Positions 24,734 through 33,658 of a stretch of DNA of 64,000 nt are shown here, in pieces (position 1 is the first letter of the stretch; the number at the start of each line of letters is the position of its first letter). The position numbers were made by a program, and so were the translations under genes. The stretch comes from Streptomyces purpureus. Its GTDB lineage: Bacteria; Actinomycetota; Actinomycetes; Streptomycetales; Streptomycetaceae. The stretch is from positions 749,164 through 813,163 of the forward strand of contig NZ_BMQQ01000001.1 of NCBI RefSeq assembly GCF_014648195.1, in the 5' to 3' direction. A model generated the notes under the pieces. That model was not told the origin of the DNA. It made no database searches and worked only from the letters and a program-made list of their open reading frames with translations.

Positions 24734-26048
24734 GCCTCGGGTCCGCGGCTATCACCTGTTCGACGGAGGTACCGGCCCGCACATCCTCGTCTCCGAGGGG
24801 TCGCTCGTCTACGCGATCCCGCCGGAGGTCCGGGAGTTGTTCGAGGACGCGGCCGCGGCACGCGACGAGACCGCCGCGAGCGCCCTGCTCGCCCGGTTCG
24901 GCCTGGACGTGTCCGTAGGGCTTGACGAGGCCCCCGGCGAGGTACCCCTGCGCTCCATCTCCCTCGCCATCGCGCAGACCTGCAACCTGAGCTGCACCTA
25001 CTGCTACGCGGAACAGGGCGACTTCGGCGGCGCCGCCAAGCTCATGTCCGAACAGGTCGCCCATGCGGCGGTCGAGCGCCTGGTGGACGACGCGGCCGCG
25101 GGCGAGCAGGTCACCATCGCGTTCCTCGGTGGCGAGCCGCTCGCCAATCGCCGTGTCCTGCGGTCCGCCACCGAGCACGCGGCCGCGCGCGCCGTCGAGC
25201 GCGGAGTCCGTGTCGGATACTCGATCACCACGAACGGCACCCTGGTCACACCCGACGACGCCGAATTCTTCGCGCGGCACGGTTTCGCCGTCACCGTCAG
25301 TCTTGACGGCGTGGGCGCCGTCCACGACCGCCTGCGCCCGGCGAGGAACGGACGTCCCACCTACGACCGGGTGCTCAGGCGCCTGGAGCCGCTGCTGAGC
25401 GAACGGCGGCGGACCATGAATCTCTCGGCCCGTGTCACGGTGACACCGCGGAACCTGTGTCTCCCCGAGACGCTGGACGAATTCATCTCCCTGGGGTTCG
25501 ACAGCGTCGGGTTCTCGCCGATGCTCAGCTCGCCCACCGGCGCCGACGAGATGGCCGGCACCGACCTGACCGCCATGCTGGAACAGATGACGGCCTGTGC
25601 CGAGCGTTTCGAGGAGCGGGTCGGCAGCGGCGTGCCGTACCCGTTCCTCAACGCCGTCAACGCGTTGCGGGAGATCCACCGGGGTACCCACCGCCCGTAC
25701 CCGTGTGGTGCTGGAGCGGGCTATATGGGCGCGTCCGCGGACGGTGAACTGTTCGCCTGCCACCGCTTCGTCGGAGACGACGAGCGCAAGATGGGCGACG
25801 TCCTCACCGGGGTGGATCCGGCACGGCAGCTGAAATGGCTGGACGACCGGCACGTGCATCGCCAGCAGCCGTGCTCCGGCTGCTGGGCGCGGTACCTGTG
25901 CGGCGGGGGATGCCACCACGAGGTGATCGGGCGGGGCCGCCCGGCCTGTGACTACATCCGGGGTTGGCTTCACCACTGCCTGTGCATGTACGCGCGGCTG
26001 AGGGAGAAGCGGCCCGAGTACCTCGACATGATGGCCCGCGGCCGGTGA
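24714..26048 (+). CDS. Radical SAM/SPASM maturase (QhpD-like)
   Basis: 444 aa. The N-terminal region to about 80 resembles a peptide-binding (RRE-like) or family-specific segment. The radical SAM motif C-N-L-S-C-T-Y-C is at 90-97, followed by FLGGEPL, TTNGTLV and VSLDG. The SPASM region has CGAGAGYMGASADGELFACHRF, then PCSGCWARYLCGGGCHHE and a late Cys pair, enough for two auxiliary Fe-S clusters. SPASM enzymes modify peptides; QhpD forms Cys-to-Asp/Glu thioether links in the quinohemoprotein amine dehydrogenase gamma subunit. The likely substrate is the Cys-rich upstream protein. It overlaps both neighbours (20 bp and 4 bp). Confidence 0.88.
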   Translation: MTATVTEPRVRGYHLFDGGTGPHILVSEGSLVYAIPPEVRELFEDAAAARDETAASALLARFGLDVSVGLDEAPGEVPLRSISLAIAQTCNLSCTYCYAEQGDFGGAAKLMSEQVAHAAVERLVDDAAAGEQVTIAFLGGEPLANRRVLRSATEHAAARAVERGVRVGYSITTNGTLVTPDDAEFFARHGFAVTVSLDGVGAVHDRLRPARNGRPTYDRVLRRLEPLLSERRRTMNLSARVTVTPRNLCLPETLDEFISLGFDSVGFSPMLSSPTGADEMAGTDLTAMLEQMTACAERFEERVGSGVPYPFLNAVNALREIHRGTHRPYPCGAGAGYMGASADGELFACHRFVGDDERKMGDVLTGVDPARQLKWLDDRHVHRQQPCSGCWARYLCGGGCHHEVIGRGRPACDYIRGWLHHCLCMYARLREKRPEYLDMMARGR

Positions 26049-27127
26049 CGACGACCGTCGGGGCGGACGTCTGCGTGATCGGCGGCGGCCCCGCGGGCAC
26101 AACCGCGGCCCGCCGGCTCGCCCTGCTCGGGCACTCCGTCCACCTCGTGGAACGCGCGGTGTTCCCCCGCCGCCGGCTCGGCGAATGCCTCGCACCGGGA
26201 ATCGCGCAGGTCTTGGGCGCGCTGGGCCATGCCGCCCCCGCCGGTCTGCGCCCCGCGGAGCTGCTCGCGCGGTGGGCGGGCGACGAGCACCGCTCTCCGA
26301 CGTTCGTCGCCGACCGCGCCGTCTTCGACGCGTTTCTCCTGGAAGAGGCACGGAGGGCCGGGGTGCGGGTGTCCCAGCCCGCCCTCGCCCGCCACCCGCG
26401 CCGGCACGAGGACGGCTGGCGCGTCGAGGTGCGGCAGTCCGGGCAACGGTTCGACCTGGATTGCCGGTTCCTCGTCGACGCCGGCGGCCGGAGAGGTCTG
26501 CTGCGCCAGCGCCGGTACCGTGGGGGCGCCCGGACCACCGCCCTCTACGGGTACTGGAGCCCCGGCGAGTGGGACGGCCCCGAGGTCCGGGTCGCGGCGG
26601 GGCACGACGAGTGGCTCTGCGCCGCGCTGCTCCCGGACGCCACGGTCAACGCGATGGTCTTCGTCGAACGCGCCCGGTGCATTGCCCTGGACACGGACGG
26701 ACGGCAGCGGCTCTACCGCTCGCTGCTGTCCGCCTGGGACCTGGCGGGCTCCGGTCTGGGCACCCAGATCACCGAAACGTTCGCCTGCGACGCGACGAGC
26801 TCGATCGCCGAGCACACCGTCGGTCCCGACTGGATCAAGATCGGCGAGGCGGCGCTGACCCTGGATCCGCTGTCCGCCCAAGGCGTTCAGACCGCGATGA
26901 CCACGGCCATGCAAGGCAGTGTGGCCGCTCACAGCATCCTGCGTCGGCCTGCCACCGCCGCCACGGTCGCCGCCTTCTACCACGCGCACCTGCGGCGCCT
27001 CGCCGGACATCATGACGGGCTGGGTGCCGAGCACTACCGGCGTCAGCACCGGGTGCGGGAAGGGCGGTTCTGGACCCCGCGTTCCCTCGTACCCTCCTCG
27101 CCGGACAGCGTGCTGCCGCGAACGTGA
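26045..27127 (+). CDS. FAD-dependent monooxygenase (LodB/QhpG-like tryptophan hydroxylase)
   Basis: 360 aa from a GTG overlapping the radical SAM stop (GTGA, 26045-26048). The FAD-binding motif VIGGGPAGTTAARRLALLG is at about 9-27, with the ribose-binding acidic residue (LVERAVFPRR) and the second FAD motif GEAALTLDPLSAQGVQTA at about 264-281. The P-L-S-A-Q-G form is typical of flavin monooxygenases/halogenases related to LodB and QhpG, which hydroxylate the active-site Trp during CTQ formation. Last gene of the operon; its role as CTQ maturase is inferred from family and position. Confidence 0.85.
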   Translation: MTTTVGADVCVIGGGPAGTTAARRLALLGHSVHLVERAVFPRRRLGECLAPGIAQVLGALGHAAPAGLRPAELLARWAGDEHRSPTFVADRAVFDAFLLEEARRAGVRVSQPALARHPRRHEDGWRVEVRQSGQRFDLDCRFLVDAGGRRGLLRQRRYRGGARTTALYGYWSPGEWDGPEVRVAAGHDEWLCAALLPDATVNAMVFVERARCIALDTDGRQRLYRSLLSAWDLAGSGLGTQITETFACDATSSIAEHTVGPDWIKIGEAALTLDPLSAQGVQTAMTTAMQGSVAAHSILRRPATAATVAAFYHAHLRRLAGHHDGLGAEHYRRQHRVREGRFWTPRSLVPSSPDSVLPRT

Positions 27128-27187
27128 CGCGGGGCGCCTGCGCCGTCTGCGGTGTGGGTGTCCCGCTGACCGGATACGTGCCGCCGC

Positions 27188-27718
27188 TCAGCGGCAGAGC
27201 GCGTCCATGTCCTCGTCGAACGTGGCGAATTCAGCCTGGGCCTCGGCGATGATCTCCCGGGCCGGTCGGCGCGGCGTCGTCGCGTGGCGGGCGGCGAGCT
27301 CCGCCAGGTCCGCGTTCGGGCGGGCGGTCCGCTCCGGATAGAGGGCTGCCTCCATCGGGCCGAAGCCGTCGGCCAGCACCCAAAGGAACCCGGAAAGGTC
27401 GCCGGCCACCACGCCGCGTTCGCCCTCCGAGCCCATGAACACCACCGGCTGCTCGGTGAGGGGCCGTCCGGGCCTGACGCACCAGACGGCGGCGAGGCCG
27501 CCGCTGCCGTCCTGGCCGAAGACGCGGAACGCGTCGCCGCTGAGCTCGTGGTTGCCGGTCCAGTGGCACAGCCAGTCGGTCGTCTCCTCCGCGGAGTCGA
27601 AGGCGGCGTACGGCTCGAAGTCGACGCCCTCGCCCGCCTCGCCGTACTCGAACTCCACTCGGGCCACCTCGGCCAGGGCGGGCGGAAACACGCGGTCTTC
27701 GCTCATCGTTTCGATCAT
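27188..27718 (-). CDS. SMI1/KNR4 (SUKH)-like hypothetical protein
   Basis: 176 aa. Features such as FPPALAEVARVEF, FRVFGQDGSGGLAAVW and the late GDLSGFLWVLADGFGPMEA block resemble SUKH-superfamily proteins, which often act as immunity proteins to secreted toxins, although many stand alone. No toxin gene is adjacent. Starts at 27718 or 27706 (MSED...); neither has a strong RBS. It is convergent with the CTQ operon and divergent from the prenyl synthase gene. Confidence 0.6.
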   Translation of the reverse strand: MIETMSEDRVFPPALAEVARVEFEYGEAGEGVDFEPYAAFDSAEETTDWLCHWTGNHELSGDAFRVFGQDGSGGLAAVWCVRPGRPLTEQPVVFMGSEGERGVVAGDLSGFLWVLADGFGPMEAALYPERTARPNADLAELAARHATTPRRPAREIIAEAQAEFATFDEDMDALCR

Positions 27719-27866
27719 GCCCGCAGGCTAGCGGCCCCCACTGACATCGCCCCGGGGCGTGAGCAGGGGGCGGAAACCGGCCGCGGCGGAAAATCGCTCT
27801 AGCTCACCTCCGATACTGGTGATCGAATCGACGCCGGAAAAAATTTCCCACAAAGGAAGTGGCAAA

Positions 27867-28865
27867 GTGAATTCGATGTCGTACGTCGATCTGCACCAGA
27901 GAATCTCCCGTGAGATCGACGCGGAAATGGAAGCAGCTCTCGAAGGCCTCGGCTCGTCCCCGAACGTGAGAAACGCCGTCGCCGCACTCATGCGACATCA
28001 GCAGCTGAGGCATCCTCTGTCGGTGCTGCCTCTGCTGGTCCACGCCGTCGAGACGGGCGCATTCCGGCCCGCCCTTCCCCTTTCCGCCGTGCACGTCCTG
28101 TGGTGGACCTCGGCGTGCTATCTCGACGACCTCGCCGACTCGCAGAGCGCCCTCCCCGCCGGTGATCTCGGTTTCGACGAATCGGTGCTCGCGGCCGTCA
28201 TCACCGGAAACGCGCTGCCCATGCGGGTCATCCAGGCGCAGCCGCTGCCCCACGAGGTGCGCGGCGCACTGACCGCCGAGCTGATGGACGGCTGGATCGC
28301 CGGCACCGAGGGCCAGCTGGTCGACATGGGCGGAGACGTCCGAAGCGCCACCCGGGACTCGGTCATATCCATATACCGAGGCAAATCCGGCGGCCCCTTC
28401 GGGATGATCACCGCAATGGCCGCGATATGGGCCAAGACCTCCGGCGAGCGCATCGATCTCTGGCGGGAGTTCGGCTACGTCTTCGGCATTATCTGGCAGC
28501 TGTTCAACGACCAGGAAGACATTCTCTCGGGGCGTAACGAGGACCTGCAGAACGGAACGGTCACCTATCTGCTCGCCTGTGCCATCGAGGACGCTTCCCC
28601 CGAATCCCGGGACCGCATCCTGACCCTTCACGCCGCCTCGCAAAATTCCGAGCGGGCGCGGTCGGAGCTCACGCACCTGCTGCTGGCGCCGGATGCCCTG
28701 CGTCGCTACCACGACGACCTCGATGCCTTCCGGATCCAGGCCCACCGCCTTCTGGACGAGCTGGACGGCGACGAACTCCACACGCCCCTCCTGCGCGGGC
28801 TCGTGGACCAGTCGGCCCGGATGCTGCTCCAGGCCGATCTCGCCCCCGCCGAAGCGGCCTCCTAG
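27867..28865 (+). CDS. Polyprenyl diphosphate synthase (class I isoprenyl synthase)
   Basis: 332 aa from GTG 27867, chosen because AAGGAAG sits eight bases upstream (ATG 27876 is too far). The first Asp-rich motif DDLAD is at 87-91 and the second NDQED at 214-218, the Mg-binding sites that elongate allylic diphosphates with IPP. The usual GGKRxRP IPP-binding block is replaced by LMRHQQLRHPLSVLP, so this is a divergent member whose chain length cannot be predicted. The upstream 130 bp are comparatively AT-rich and probably hold the promoter. It is convergent with a UbiA gene (15-bp gap) and probably supplies its prenyl donor. Confidence 0.85.
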   Translation: MNSMSYVDLHQRISREIDAEMEAALEGLGSSPNVRNAVAALMRHQQLRHPLSVLPLLVHAVETGAFRPALPLSAVHVLWWTSACYLDDLADSQSALPAGDLGFDESVLAAVITGNALPMRVIQAQPLPHEVRGALTAELMDGWIAGTEGQLVDMGGDVRSATRDSVISIYRGKSGGPFGMITAMAAIWAKTSGERIDLWREFGYVFGIIWQLFNDQEDILSGRNEDLQNGTVTYLLACAIEDASPESRDRILTLHAASQNSERARSELTHLLLAPDALRRYHDDLDAFRIQAHRLLDELDGDELHTPLLRGLVDQSARMLLQADLAPAEAAS

Positions 28866-28880
28866 CCCGCCCCGACGGCG

Positions 28881-29813
28881 CTACAGTCCCGCTCCCGGGG
28901 CCAGCTCCCCACTGCGCACGAGCAGGTGTCCGACATCGACCCCGGCGATCAGCAGGACGGCACGGAACGGCACCTGAGGCCGCATCAGGCCGGCCGGGGC
29001 GCACGCCGCCAGCGCCAGGGTGCCCGTGGCCGCCGTCACCAGCCACCCGTACGGCGCCATGGGTCCCGGCGGGCCCACGGCCAGGACGACGGACGAGGCG
29101 AGAACCAGCAGGGCGGCCAGCCGCCCGGAGCGCCGTGCGCCCAGCCGCTGCGGCAGGCCCAGCACACCGGTCGCCACATCGGCGTCGATGTCGGGCAGTA
29201 CGTTGGCGACATGGGCGCCCGCGCCGAGGAGCGCGGCGGCCACCGTCAGCCACAGCGGCGGCCACGGCGCCCCCGGCAGGCTCAGGGAGACGAACGCGGG
29301 CAGCAGACCGAAGGCGACCGCGTACGGCAGCCAGGAGGCGCGCGTGCGCTTCAACCAGAGGTTGTACAACCACGCCGCTGCCACACCGCCCAGGTGGACG
29401 CAGCCCGCGAGCCACCCGCACGCCCAGGACAGCGGAAGGCACAGGGCGAGAGCGGTGGCCGCGGCCGCGGCCACCGCCCCGGGCGAGACCTCGCCCGTCA
29501 CCAGCGGTTTGTCCCGGCGGGCGACGGACAGGTCGCGCGCCAGGTCGACGCGGTCGTTGCACCAGCCGACCGACAACTGCCCGGCGGCGACGGCCAGGAC
29601 CACGAGCGTTCCCGAAACGGCGCCGTGCCCCATGGCCACCACGAGAGCGGCGGTGACCGCGGTGACCGCGGCTGCCGGCAGCGGATGGCAGGCCTTCAGC
29701 AGGCCGACGGCCGGTCGCGGCGTACGGGTCGGCGTGACCGTGGACGGCCGCCGTCGCCCCCCTCCGGGGGGCCCGGGCTTCCGTGGTCGTCTTTCGGCAG
29801 TTCTGCTCGGCAC
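28881..29813 (-). CDS. UbiA-family membrane prenyltransferase
   Basis: 310 aa with about eight hydrophobic helices. The prenyl-diphosphate/Mg motif N-D-R-V-D-L-A-R-D lies at about 86-94 and the second Asp motif DIDAD at about 210-214, the two UbiA signatures. UbiA enzymes transfer a prenyl chain to an aromatic or quinone acceptor in the membrane. The GTG at 29813 gives a basic, Pro-rich leader; a start nearer VGLLKACHPLP (about residue 37) is also possible. It is divergent from the type III PKS gene, whose aromatic product is a plausible acceptor. Confidence 0.85.
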   Translation of the reverse strand: MPSRTAERRPRKPGPPGGGRRRPSTVTPTRTPRPAVGLLKACHPLPAAAVTAVTAALVVAMGHGAVSGTLVVLAVAAGQLSVGWCNDRVDLARDLSVARRDKPLVTGEVSPGAVAAAAATALALCLPLSWACGWLAGCVHLGGVAAAWLYNLWLKRTRASWLPYAVAFGLLPAFVSLSLPGAPWPPLWLTVAAALLGAGAHVANVLPDIDADVATGVLGLPQRLGARRSGRLAALLVLASSVVLAVGPPGPMAPYGWLVTAATGTLALAACAPAGLMRPQVPFRAVLLIAGVDVGHLLVRSGELAPGAGL

Positions 29814-29890
29814 CCTGTCACGCTAGGCCACGGCGCGCCGGTTATGTCCGATTTCATGAGCTTGTGTCAAAACCTTTCTATGTTGGGGCA

Positions 29891-30949
29891 ATGACACGTG
29901 TGCTGGCAGTGAGCGCGGTGTTCCCACCCCACCGCCACCCGCAGCGGGAGATCACGGAGGCCATCGCCCGCTGCCTGCCACCCGGATCCGACCGCGCCCT
30001 GCTGCGCCGCGTCCACGCGTCCGTACAGGTCGACACACGCCATCTGGCCATGCCGCTGGACCACTACGCCGCAGCCGGCGGGTTCACCCACGCCAACGGC
30101 ATCTTCATCGAGACGGCCTTCGCCCTCGGCGTCCGGGCGGTCGGCCTCGCCGTCGCCGAATCGGGGCTCCGCGCCGACGACATCGACCTCGTCATGTCGA
30201 CGACGGTGACGGGCGTCGCCACCCCCTCCCTCGAAGCCCGCCTGGCCGCCACCGCCGGACTCCGCCCCGACGTGCGGCGCGTCCCGCTCTTCGGCCTCGG
30301 CTGCGCCGCCGGAGCCGCCGGGGTGGCACGCCTCCACGACTACCTGGCGGGCCGTCCCGGCCACGCCGCGCTGCTGCTCTCCACCGAACTCTGCTCCCTC
30401 ACCCTGCAGCGCACGGACACCTCGATGGCGAACCTGGTCGCCGGAGCCCTGTTCGGGGACGGCGCCGCCGCCTTGGTGGCGGTGGGCCGCGACCATCCCC
30501 TGCACGGCGCCCCCGGGCCCACCGTGGTGGCCACCCGCAGCAGGCTCTACCCCGGCACGGAACGGCTGCTCGGCTGGGACATCGGCGAGTGGGGTTTCCG
30601 CATGGTGATGAGCCGGGAGGTGCCCGAGCTGATCCGACTCCATGTCGCCGAAGAAATCGAGTCGTTCCTCGCCGCCCACGACCTGAAACCGTCCGACGTG
30701 GCCACCTGGATCTGCCACCCCGGCGGGCCGAAGATCCTCGACGTCCTCTCCGACGCCCTTGGCCTGCCCGAGCCGGCGTTCGCGGCGAGCCGCAGGTCGC
30801 TGGCCACGGCGGGCAACCTCTCCTCCGCCTCCGTCCTGCACATTCTGCGCGACGTGCGGGCCGCCGCACCCCAACCGCCCGGAGCGGCAGGCCTGATGAT
30901 CGCCTTCGGGCCCGGCTTCTCCTCCGAACTCGTCCTCCTTCGCTGGTGA
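29891..30949 (+). CDS. Type III polyketide synthase (alkylresorcinol/phenolic lipid type)
   Basis: 352 aa, normal chalcone/stilbene-synthase-fold length. The catalytic triad is visible: Cys138 in GLGCAAGAAG, His276 in CHPGGPKIL and Asn309 in GNLSSASV. The synthase extends an acyl starter with malonyl-CoA and cyclises to resorcinol, pyrone or quinone precursors. The downstream ICMT-like methyltransferase and FAD hydroxylase match the order of the Streptomyces srsA-srsB-srsC phenolic-lipid operon. The ATG at 29891 lacks a clear Shine-Dalgarno, so it may be leaderless or weakly translated. Confidence 0.92.
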   Translation: MTRVLAVSAVFPPHRHPQREITEAIARCLPPGSDRALLRRVHASVQVDTRHLAMPLDHYAAAGGFTHANGIFIETAFALGVRAVGLAVAESGLRADDIDLVMSTTVTGVATPSLEARLAATAGLRPDVRRVPLFGLGCAAGAAGVARLHDYLAGRPGHAALLLSTELCSLTLQRTDTSMANLVAGALFGDGAAALVAVGRDHPLHGAPGPTVVATRSRLYPGTERLLGWDIGEWGFRMVMSREVPELIRLHVAEEIESFLAAHDLKPSDVATWICHPGGPKILDVLSDALGLPEPAFAASRRSLATAGNLSSASVLHILRDVRAAAPQPPGAAGLMIAFGPGFSSELVLLRW

Positions 30950-30967
30950 CAGCAGGTGACCCACGCA

Positions 30968-31570
30968 ATGACGCCCACCCTCACCCACGCCCTTCCCCTG
31001 ACGATGGCCCTGTACTCGGCGCTCGTCCTCCTCGTCGCGTGCGAGCGGCTCGCCGAACTGAGCACCGCCCGTACCAACACCGCCTGGAGCCTCGCCCGCG
31101 GCGGGCGGGAACACGGCCGCGGTCACTACCCCGCCATGGTCGTCCTGCACACCGCGCTGCTGATCGGCTGCCTCGCCGAACCGTGGCTGGCGGACCGCCC
31201 GTTCCTGCCTCTGCTCGGCTGGCCCGCACTGGTGCTGGCCCTCGCCGCGCAGGGCCTGCGCTGGTGGTGCGTGATCAGCCTCGGACCCCGCTGGAACACG
31301 CGCGTGATCGTGGTCCCGGGCCTTCCGCTGTCCACCGCCGGCCCCTACCGCGTGCTGCGGCACCCCAACTACGTCGCGGTCGTGGTCGAAGGCATCGCCC
31401 TGCCCCTCGTCCACACCGCCTGGATCACGGCCCTCTGCTTCACCGCGCTCAACGCCCTGCTGCTGGCCGTACGCATCCGGTGCGAGGAAGCCGCCCTGGG
31501 CGCCGCCACGGGCGACACCAAGGACGGCCAGGGTGCGCCCACCGCCATGGCGACGGGCCCGGCGAGATGA
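30968..31570 (+). CDS. Isoprenylcysteine carboxyl methyltransferase-like membrane O-methyltransferase (SrsB-like)
   Basis: About 200 aa with four to five hydrophobic helices. The ICMT-family signature is GPYRVLRHPNYVAVVVEGIA near residue 130, followed by a C-terminal RIRCEEAAL segment. In the S. griseus srs operon the equivalent protein O-methylates the alkylresorcinol ring. ATG 30968 is preceded by AGGTGA; a GTG at 30956 in the same frame is an alternative. It follows the PKS by 18 bp and overlaps the FAD gene by 4 bp. Confidence 0.85.
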   Translation: MTPTLTHALPLTMALYSALVLLVACERLAELSTARTNTAWSLARGGREHGRGHYPAMVVLHTALLIGCLAEPWLADRPFLPLLGWPALVLALAAQGLRWWCVISLGPRWNTRVIVVPGLPLSTAGPYRVLRHPNYVAVVVEGIALPLVHTAWITALCFTALNALLLAVRIRCEEAALGAATGDTKDGQGAPTAMATGPAR

Positions 31571-32592
31571 TCGACCTGCTGATCGCGGGCGGCGGACCCG
31601 CCGGACTCGCCACCGCCATCCACGGCGCCCTCGCCGGACTTGAGGTGGTGGTCGCCGAACCCCGCCCCACCCCCGTCGACAAGGCCTGTGGCGAAGGGCT
31701 GATGCCGGCGGCCGTACGCCGGCTGCGTGAACTGGGCGTCTCCGTGGGCGGCCAGCCGTTCCATGGCATCCGCTACCTGGACGCTGTCACGGGGGCCGGC
31801 GCCGACGCCTTCTTCCGCGCGGGCCACGGCCTTGGCACCCGTCGTACGACCCTGCACGCGGCCCTCGCCGCACGCGCCGCCGAACTGGGCGTACAGTTCC
31901 TGCCCCGCCGTATCGAAGAACTGCGGCAGACCACCACGCGCGTGGTGGCCGGCGGAATGACCGCCCGCTATCTGGTCGCGGCCGACGGACTCCACTCGCC
32001 GCTGCGGCGCTTCCTCGGCCTGCACAGTACGCCCAGGAAGGGCCGGCCGTCCCGCTACGGGCTGCGCCGCCACTACGCCGTCGCCCCGGCCGCCGAACTG
32101 GTGGAGGTGCACTGGTCGGCCGGCTCCGAGGCCTACGTCACCCCGATCGCCCCCGACAGGCTCGGCGTCGCCGTACTCACCGCCGAACAGGTTCCCTTCG
32201 ACGCCCAGCTCGCCCGCTTCCCGCTGCTGAGGGAGCGGCTGTCCGGGGCGGCCTGCACGCCCGTACGCGGCGCCGGGCCACTGCGCCAGCACGCGCGCGT
32301 GCGGGTCGCCGGACGTGTGCTGTTCGTCGGGGACGCGGCGGGGTACGTGGACGCGCTGACCGGCGAGGGCCTCACCCTCGCCCTGTCCGGGGCCGGTGAA
32401 CTCGTACGCTGCGTACGGGCCGGCCGCCCCGACGAGTACGAGCGGGCGTGGCGGCGGATCTCGCGCAGCTACCGGCTGCTGACCGGCTCCCTGCTCTGGG
32501 CCCGCCACCAACCCGTCCTCGCCCCGAGAATCGTCCCGCTCGCGGCGCGGCTGCCCCGGGTGTTCACCCGGGGCGTGAACCTCCTCGCCTGA
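31567..32592 (+). CDS. FAD-dependent aromatic hydroxylase (SrsC-like; geranylgeranyl-reductase-family fold)
   Basis: 341 aa. The FAD dinucleotide motif LIAGGGPAGLATAIHGALAG is at about 5-24, then DKACGEGLMP, YLVAADGLHSPLR and the second FAD motif GDAAGYVDALTGEGLTLAL at about 257-275. The family includes aromatic-ring hydroxylases and prenyl reductases. In an srs-type operon it would oxidise the resorcinol to a quinol or quinone. The start is coupled to the methyltransferase stop (ATGA). Alternatively it could reduce the prenyl chain added by the UbiA enzyme. Confidence 0.85.
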   Translation: MIDLLIAGGGPAGLATAIHGALAGLEVVVAEPRPTPVDKACGEGLMPAAVRRLRELGVSVGGQPFHGIRYLDAVTGAGADAFFRAGHGLGTRRTTLHAALAARAAELGVQFLPRRIEELRQTTTRVVAGGMTARYLVAADGLHSPLRRFLGLHSTPRKGRPSRYGLRRHYAVAPAAELVEVHWSAGSEAYVTPIAPDRLGVAVLTAEQVPFDAQLARFPLLRERLSGAACTPVRGAGPLRQHARVRVAGRVLFVGDAAGYVDALTGEGLTLALSGAGELVRCVRAGRPDEYERAWRRISRSYRLLTGSLLWARHQPVLAPRIVPLAARLPRVFTRGVNLLA

Positions 32593-32865
32593 ACACCCAC
32601 CTCAGCGAGGCGCTCGTACGTGAGCTGTCGCCCGCCGACCGTGGAGCGACGGATCTCGACCTCAGTCGGTCAGCAGTGAGTTGAAATCGGTCACATTCCG
32701 TAAAGAGCGGTCCGTCCCACCCGTTGAGGGCCTCGATTGCCATACTGCTGCCCCGGCTTGAGAACACATGTGCAGCCGACGGTCGACCGCTGACCGAACC
32801 ATCCCCCCACACCACCTCTGAACTGGGGTTTCTCTTCCCGCTGGCCCTGACGAGAGAAGTGAACG

Positions 32866-33489
32866 ATGGCCCCCGAGCGCTCCGACACCGTCGACGCGGA
32901 CCGCCTCGGCGACGACGACACCGTCGCCCTCGCCCTGAAGATCCTGGTAGCCGGCGGTTTCGGCGTCGGCAAGACGACCCTGGTCGGCGCGGTCAGCGAA
33001 ATCCGGCCCCTGCGTACCGAAGAACTGCTCAGTGAGGCCGGGCAGACCGTCGACGACACCGGGGGAGTCGACCGGAAGACCACCACCACCGTGGCCATGG
33101 ACTTCGGCCGCATCACCATCCGCTCCGGCCTCTCCCTCTACCTCTTCGGCACCCCGGGCCAGGACCGCTTCTGGTTCCTGTGGGACGAGCTGTCCCAAGG
33201 CTCCCTGGGAGCCGTCGTCCTCGCCGACACCCGGCGCCTGGAGGGCTGCTTCCCGGCGGTCGACTACTTCGAGCACCGCCGCATCCCGTTCGTCGTCGCC
33301 GTCAACTGCTTCGCGGGCGCGCGTGCGTACGGCGCGCACGAGGTGTCGCGCGCCCTCGACCTCGACCGCGGCACGCCCGTCGTGCTGTGCGACGCCCGCG
33401 ACCGGGACTCGGGCAAGGAAGTCCTCATCCGGCTCGTCGAATACGCGGGCCGGATGCACACCGCCCGCCTCCTCGACTCCGTCGGCTGA
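32866..33489 (+). CDS. cvnD: Ras-like GTP/ATP-binding protein of the conservon family
   Basis: 207 aa. P-loop GGFGVGKTTLVGAV at about 30-43, switch-like DFGRITI, GTPGQDRFWFLWDEL (G3 box) and the VNCFAG G4-like segment. Together they are typical of CvnD GTPases, which work with CvnB roadblock proteins. RBS GAGAGAAG precedes ATG 32866. It is separated from cvnA-B-C by 12 kb and is followed by its own roadblock gene after 169 bp. Confidence 0.9.
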   Translation: MAPERSDTVDADRLGDDDTVALALKILVAGGFGVGKTTLVGAVSEIRPLRTEELLSEAGQTVDDTGGVDRKTTTTVAMDFGRITIRSGLSLYLFGTPGQDRFWFLWDELSQGSLGAVVLADTRRLEGCFPAVDYFEHRRIPFVVAVNCFAGARAYGAHEVSRALDLDRGTPVVLCDARDRDSGKEVLIRLVEYAGRMHTARLLDSVG

Positions 33490-33658
33490 CGCGGGCGCGG
33501 GGCATTCCCAGGGCCATTTCTGCCATATGTCCCTCCTGGCGCACCGACCGCAGAGGGGTGCTTGCTCTGCTCACGTCAGTACGCAAGGCTTACGGACGCA
33601 AGGCGGCACAACGGGACGACCACGGGGACCACGGGGAAGGCAACGGGGAGGACCGAAC

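Noticed and set aside
27188..27718. Toxin-immunity pair at the SUKH-like gene
   Set aside because: No polymorphic toxin, WXG or secretion gene is adjacent; the CTQ operon and prenyl synthase are unrelated.
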